This document shows, one piece after another, positions 44,611-46,286 of a stretch of 46,286 nucleotides of DNA (position 1 is its first letter; every line of letters begins with the position of its first letter). The notes under the pieces were generated by a model. That model saw nothing but the letters and a program-made list of their open reading frames with translations, ran no database searches and was not told the DNA's origin. The stretch spans positions 1-46,286 of the forward strand of contig NZ_AKZI01000083.1 in assembly GCF_000293785.1 (NCBI RefSeq). The letters are read 5' to 3'. A program made the translations under genes and the position numbers. Origin of the DNA: Rhodovulum sp. PH10 (lineage in GTDB: Bacteria; Pseudomonadota; Alphaproteobacteria; Rhizobiales; Xanthobacteraceae).

Positions 44611-45630
44611 ATGGCCGAGCTTTGGACCGACTACATCTGGCCGCTGCTGATCATCGTGATCCAGAGCCTCGCGGTGCTGCTGATCCTGATGACGGTGATC
44701 GCCTACGTCCTCTATGCCGACCGCAAGATCTGGGCGGCGGTGCAGATCCGGCGCGGCCCCAACGTGGTCGGGCCATGGGGGCTGCTGCAATCCTTCGCCG
44801 ACATGATGAAGTTCGCCCTCAAGGAGCCGATCATCCCGGACGGCGCCAACAAGGGCTTGTTCATCCTGGCGCCGCTCGTCACCTGCGTGCTGGCGCTGTC
44901 GGCCTGGGCGGTGATACCGGTCGCCGACGGCTGGGCGGTCGCCGACATCAATCTCGGCATCCTCTACGTCTTCGCGATCTCCTCGCTCAGCGTCTACGGC
45001 ATCATCATGGCCGGCTGGGCGTCGAACTCGAAATACGCCTTCCTGTCGGCGCTGCGCTCGGCCGCCCAAATGGTCTCCTACGAGGTCTCGATCGGCTTCG
45101 TGATCATCACCGTGCTGCTGTGCGTCGGCTCGCTCAATCTGTCCGACATCGTGCGGGCGCAGGACAGCGAGTGGGGCATGCTCGGCTGGTACTGGCTGCC
45201 GCTCTTTCCGATGTTCATCATCTTCTTCGTGTCGGCGCTGGCCGAGACCAACCGGCCGCCGTTCGACCTCGTCGAGGCGGAGTCGGAGCTGGTCGCCGGC
45301 TACATGGTCGAGTACGGCTCGACGCCCTACGTGCTGTTCATGCTCGGCGAGTACGTGGCGATCACCACCATGTGCGCGCTGTGCACCATCCTGTTTCTCG
45401 GCGGCTGGCTGTCGCCGATCCCGTTCGCGCCCTTCACCTGGGTGCCGGGGGTGATCTGGTTCACCCTCAAGGCGCTGGCGGTGTTCTTCATGTTCGCGCT
45501 GGTGAAGGCGTTCGTGCCGCGCTACCGCTACGACCAGCTCATGCGGCTCGGCTGGAAGGTCTTCCTGCCGATCTCGCTGTTCATGGTGGTGGTGGTGGCT
45601 GGCGTGCTGCAATACGGGGGCTGGCGGTGA
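44611..45630 (+). CDS. nuoH: NADH-quinone oxidoreductase subunit H
   Basis: 339 residues, the membrane subunit next to the quinone channel. It has about eight transmembrane helices. Conserved loops are [67 protein letters not shown] and [21 protein letters not shown]. It starts six bases after the nuoG stop and ends 16 bases before nuoI. Confidence 0.97.
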   Translation: MAELWTDYIWPLLIIVIQSLAVLLILMTVIAYVLYADRKIWAAVQIRRGPNVVGPWGLLQSFADMMKFALKEPIIPDGANKGLFILAPLVTCVLALSAWAVIPVADGWAVADINLGILYVFAISSLSVYGIIMAGWASNSKYAFLSALRSAAQMVSYEVSIGFVIITVLLCVGSLNLSDIVRAQDSEWGMLGWYWLPLFPMFIIFFVSALAETNRPPFDLVEAESELVAGYMVEYGSTPYVLFMLGEYVAITTMCALCTILFLGGWLSPIPFAPFTWVPGVIWFTLKALAVFFMFALVKAFVPRYRYDQLMRLGWKVFLPISLFMVVVVAGVLQYGGWR

Positions 45631-45646
45631 ACGCGAGGACGACACG

Positions 45647-46135
45647 ATGAGACTCGATCTGGCCGCCCGGCAGCTATTCCTCCTGGAGTTCGTGCAGGCG
45701 ATCGGCCTGTCGATGCGCTATTTCTTCAAGCCGAAGCCGACCATCAACTATCCGTTCGAGAAGAACCCGCTGTCGCCGCGCTTCCGCGGCGAGCACGCGC
45801 TGCGTCGCTATCCGAACGGCGAGGAGCGCTGCATCGCCTGCAAGCTGTGCGAGGCGATCTGCCCGGCCCAGGCGATCACCATCGAGGCGGGGCCGCGCCG
45901 TAACGACGGCACGCGGCGCACCACCCGCTACGACATCGACATGGTGAAGTGCATCTATTGCGGCTACTGCCAGGAGGCGTGCCCGGTGGACGCGATCGTC
46001 GAGGGGCCGAACTTCGAGTTCGCCACCGAGACCCGTGAAGAGCTCTATTACGACAAGGCGCGGCTGCTCTCGAACGGCGACCGCTGGGAGCGCGAGATCG
46101 CCCAGAACATCGCGCTCGACGCGCCCTACCGGTGA
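45647..46135 (+). CDS. nuoI: NADH-quinone oxidoreductase subunit I
   Basis: 162 residues, the 23-kDa ferredoxin subunit with clusters N6a and N6b. Ligands are C62, C65, C68, C72 ([12 protein letters not shown]) and C102, C105, C108, C112 ([12 protein letters not shown]). The N-terminal amphipathic segment and the conserved [26 protein letters not shown] are normal. It is the last complete gene; nuoJ-N are not in the window. Confidence 0.97.
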   Translation: MRLDLAARQLFLLEFVQAIGLSMRYFFKPKPTINYPFEKNPLSPRFRGEHALRRYPNGEERCIACKLCEAICPAQAITIEAGPRRNDGTRRTTRYDIDMVKCIYCGYCQEACPVDAIVEGPNFEFATETREELYYDKARLLSNGDRWEREIAQNIALDAPYR

Positions 46136-46173
46136 GAGCGATGAGCGGCAAGACGACTCTTTCGACGATTGCG

Positions 46174-46243
46174 GCTTCACCTCTCCCCGCGTGCGGGGAG
46201 AGGTCGGCCTTCGCGCCGCCGGCGCGCAGGCCGGGTGAGGGGG
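46174..46243. repeat. palindromic intergenic repeat after nuoI
   Basis: A perfect 11-bp inverted repeat cctctccccgc (46180-46190) and gcggggagagg (46193-46203) with a 2-base loop. A second imperfect palindrome follows (46206-46232) and then gccgggtgaggggg. This composite is a familiar dispersed repeat in Rhizobiales intergenic regions. It lies where nuoJ would be expected to begin. Confidence 0.75.
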
Positions 46244-46286
46244 CGCCGCGCCCCGTCGCCGACCCCCCCGCGCCCCCCCCCCCCCC
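46244..46286. other. contig end with poly-C run
   Basis: The sequence ends in a run of C's interrupted by a few G's. This is likely a sequencing or assembly artefact at a contig edge inside or beyond the repeat, rather than biology. Confidence 0.6.

Overview
The window (about 46.3 kb, very GC-rich) looks like a chromosomal contig from an alphaproteobacterium of the Hyphomicrobiales (Rhizobiales), perhaps a Rhodoplanes- or Blastochloris-like lineage. This rests on the gene orders cysG-DUF2849-cysI-cysH-DUF934-cysD-cysNC, glyA-nrdR-ribD and a nuoABCDEFGHI operon with separate nuoC and nuoD, on the NrsF/ECF pair, and on palindromic repeats of the kind scattered through these genomes. The contig stops in a poly-C run just after nuoI.

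Layout. 1-2650: no convincing protein gene, but an intact tRNA-Ser(UGA) at 835-926, directly followed by a decayed tyrosine integrase, a decayed DUF2493 (SLOG-type) gene and a truncated cysA. 2671-10043: a tightly packed plus-strand assimilatory sulfate-reduction operon. It makes siroheme (CysG), activates sulfate (CysD, CysNC), reduces APS (CysH) and reduces sulfite (CysI), with DUF2849 and DUF934 as partners. CysNC appears to lack the EF-Tu-like domain 2. A 14-nt copy of the tRNA-Ser 3' end lies at 10388-10401, just after an excisionase-like relic, so the whole cys cluster may sit on a degraded island integrated at tRNA-Ser.

10540-24045: a copper-handling region. Minus-strand genes encode a Met-rich EF-hand secreted protein, an unrecognised Cys/His/Met-rich secreted protein and an OmpR-type two-component system. 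Plus-strand genes encode a DUF2933 protein, a DsbE-like thioredoxin, a P1B-1 copper ATPase, a YtkA/FixH-like protein, a CusBA exporter without its outer-membrane channel, and an ECF sigma/NrsF anti-sigma pair.

24188-36455: mixed housekeeping and accessory genes. These are a serine hydrolase, an AAA ATPase, an L,D-transpeptidase, a DUF6898 protein, glyA, nrdR, an orphan MNT nucleotidyltransferase, ribD, a branched-chain amino-acid-type binding protein and a Pat-like acetyltransferase, followed by a 774-bp non-coding gap with tandem repeats.

36456-46135: nuoA-I (respiratory complex I) with two non-nuo genes in the transcription unit. A FlK-like (fluoroacetyl-CoA thioesterase-type) hotdog protein lies between nuoC and nuoD, and a Uma2-family nuclease-fold protein lies between nuoD and nuoE. 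A 74-bp near-palindrome separates nuoF from nuoG, and another palindromic repeat follows nuoI where nuoJ would normally start. All family assignments come from reading motifs; no database search was run.
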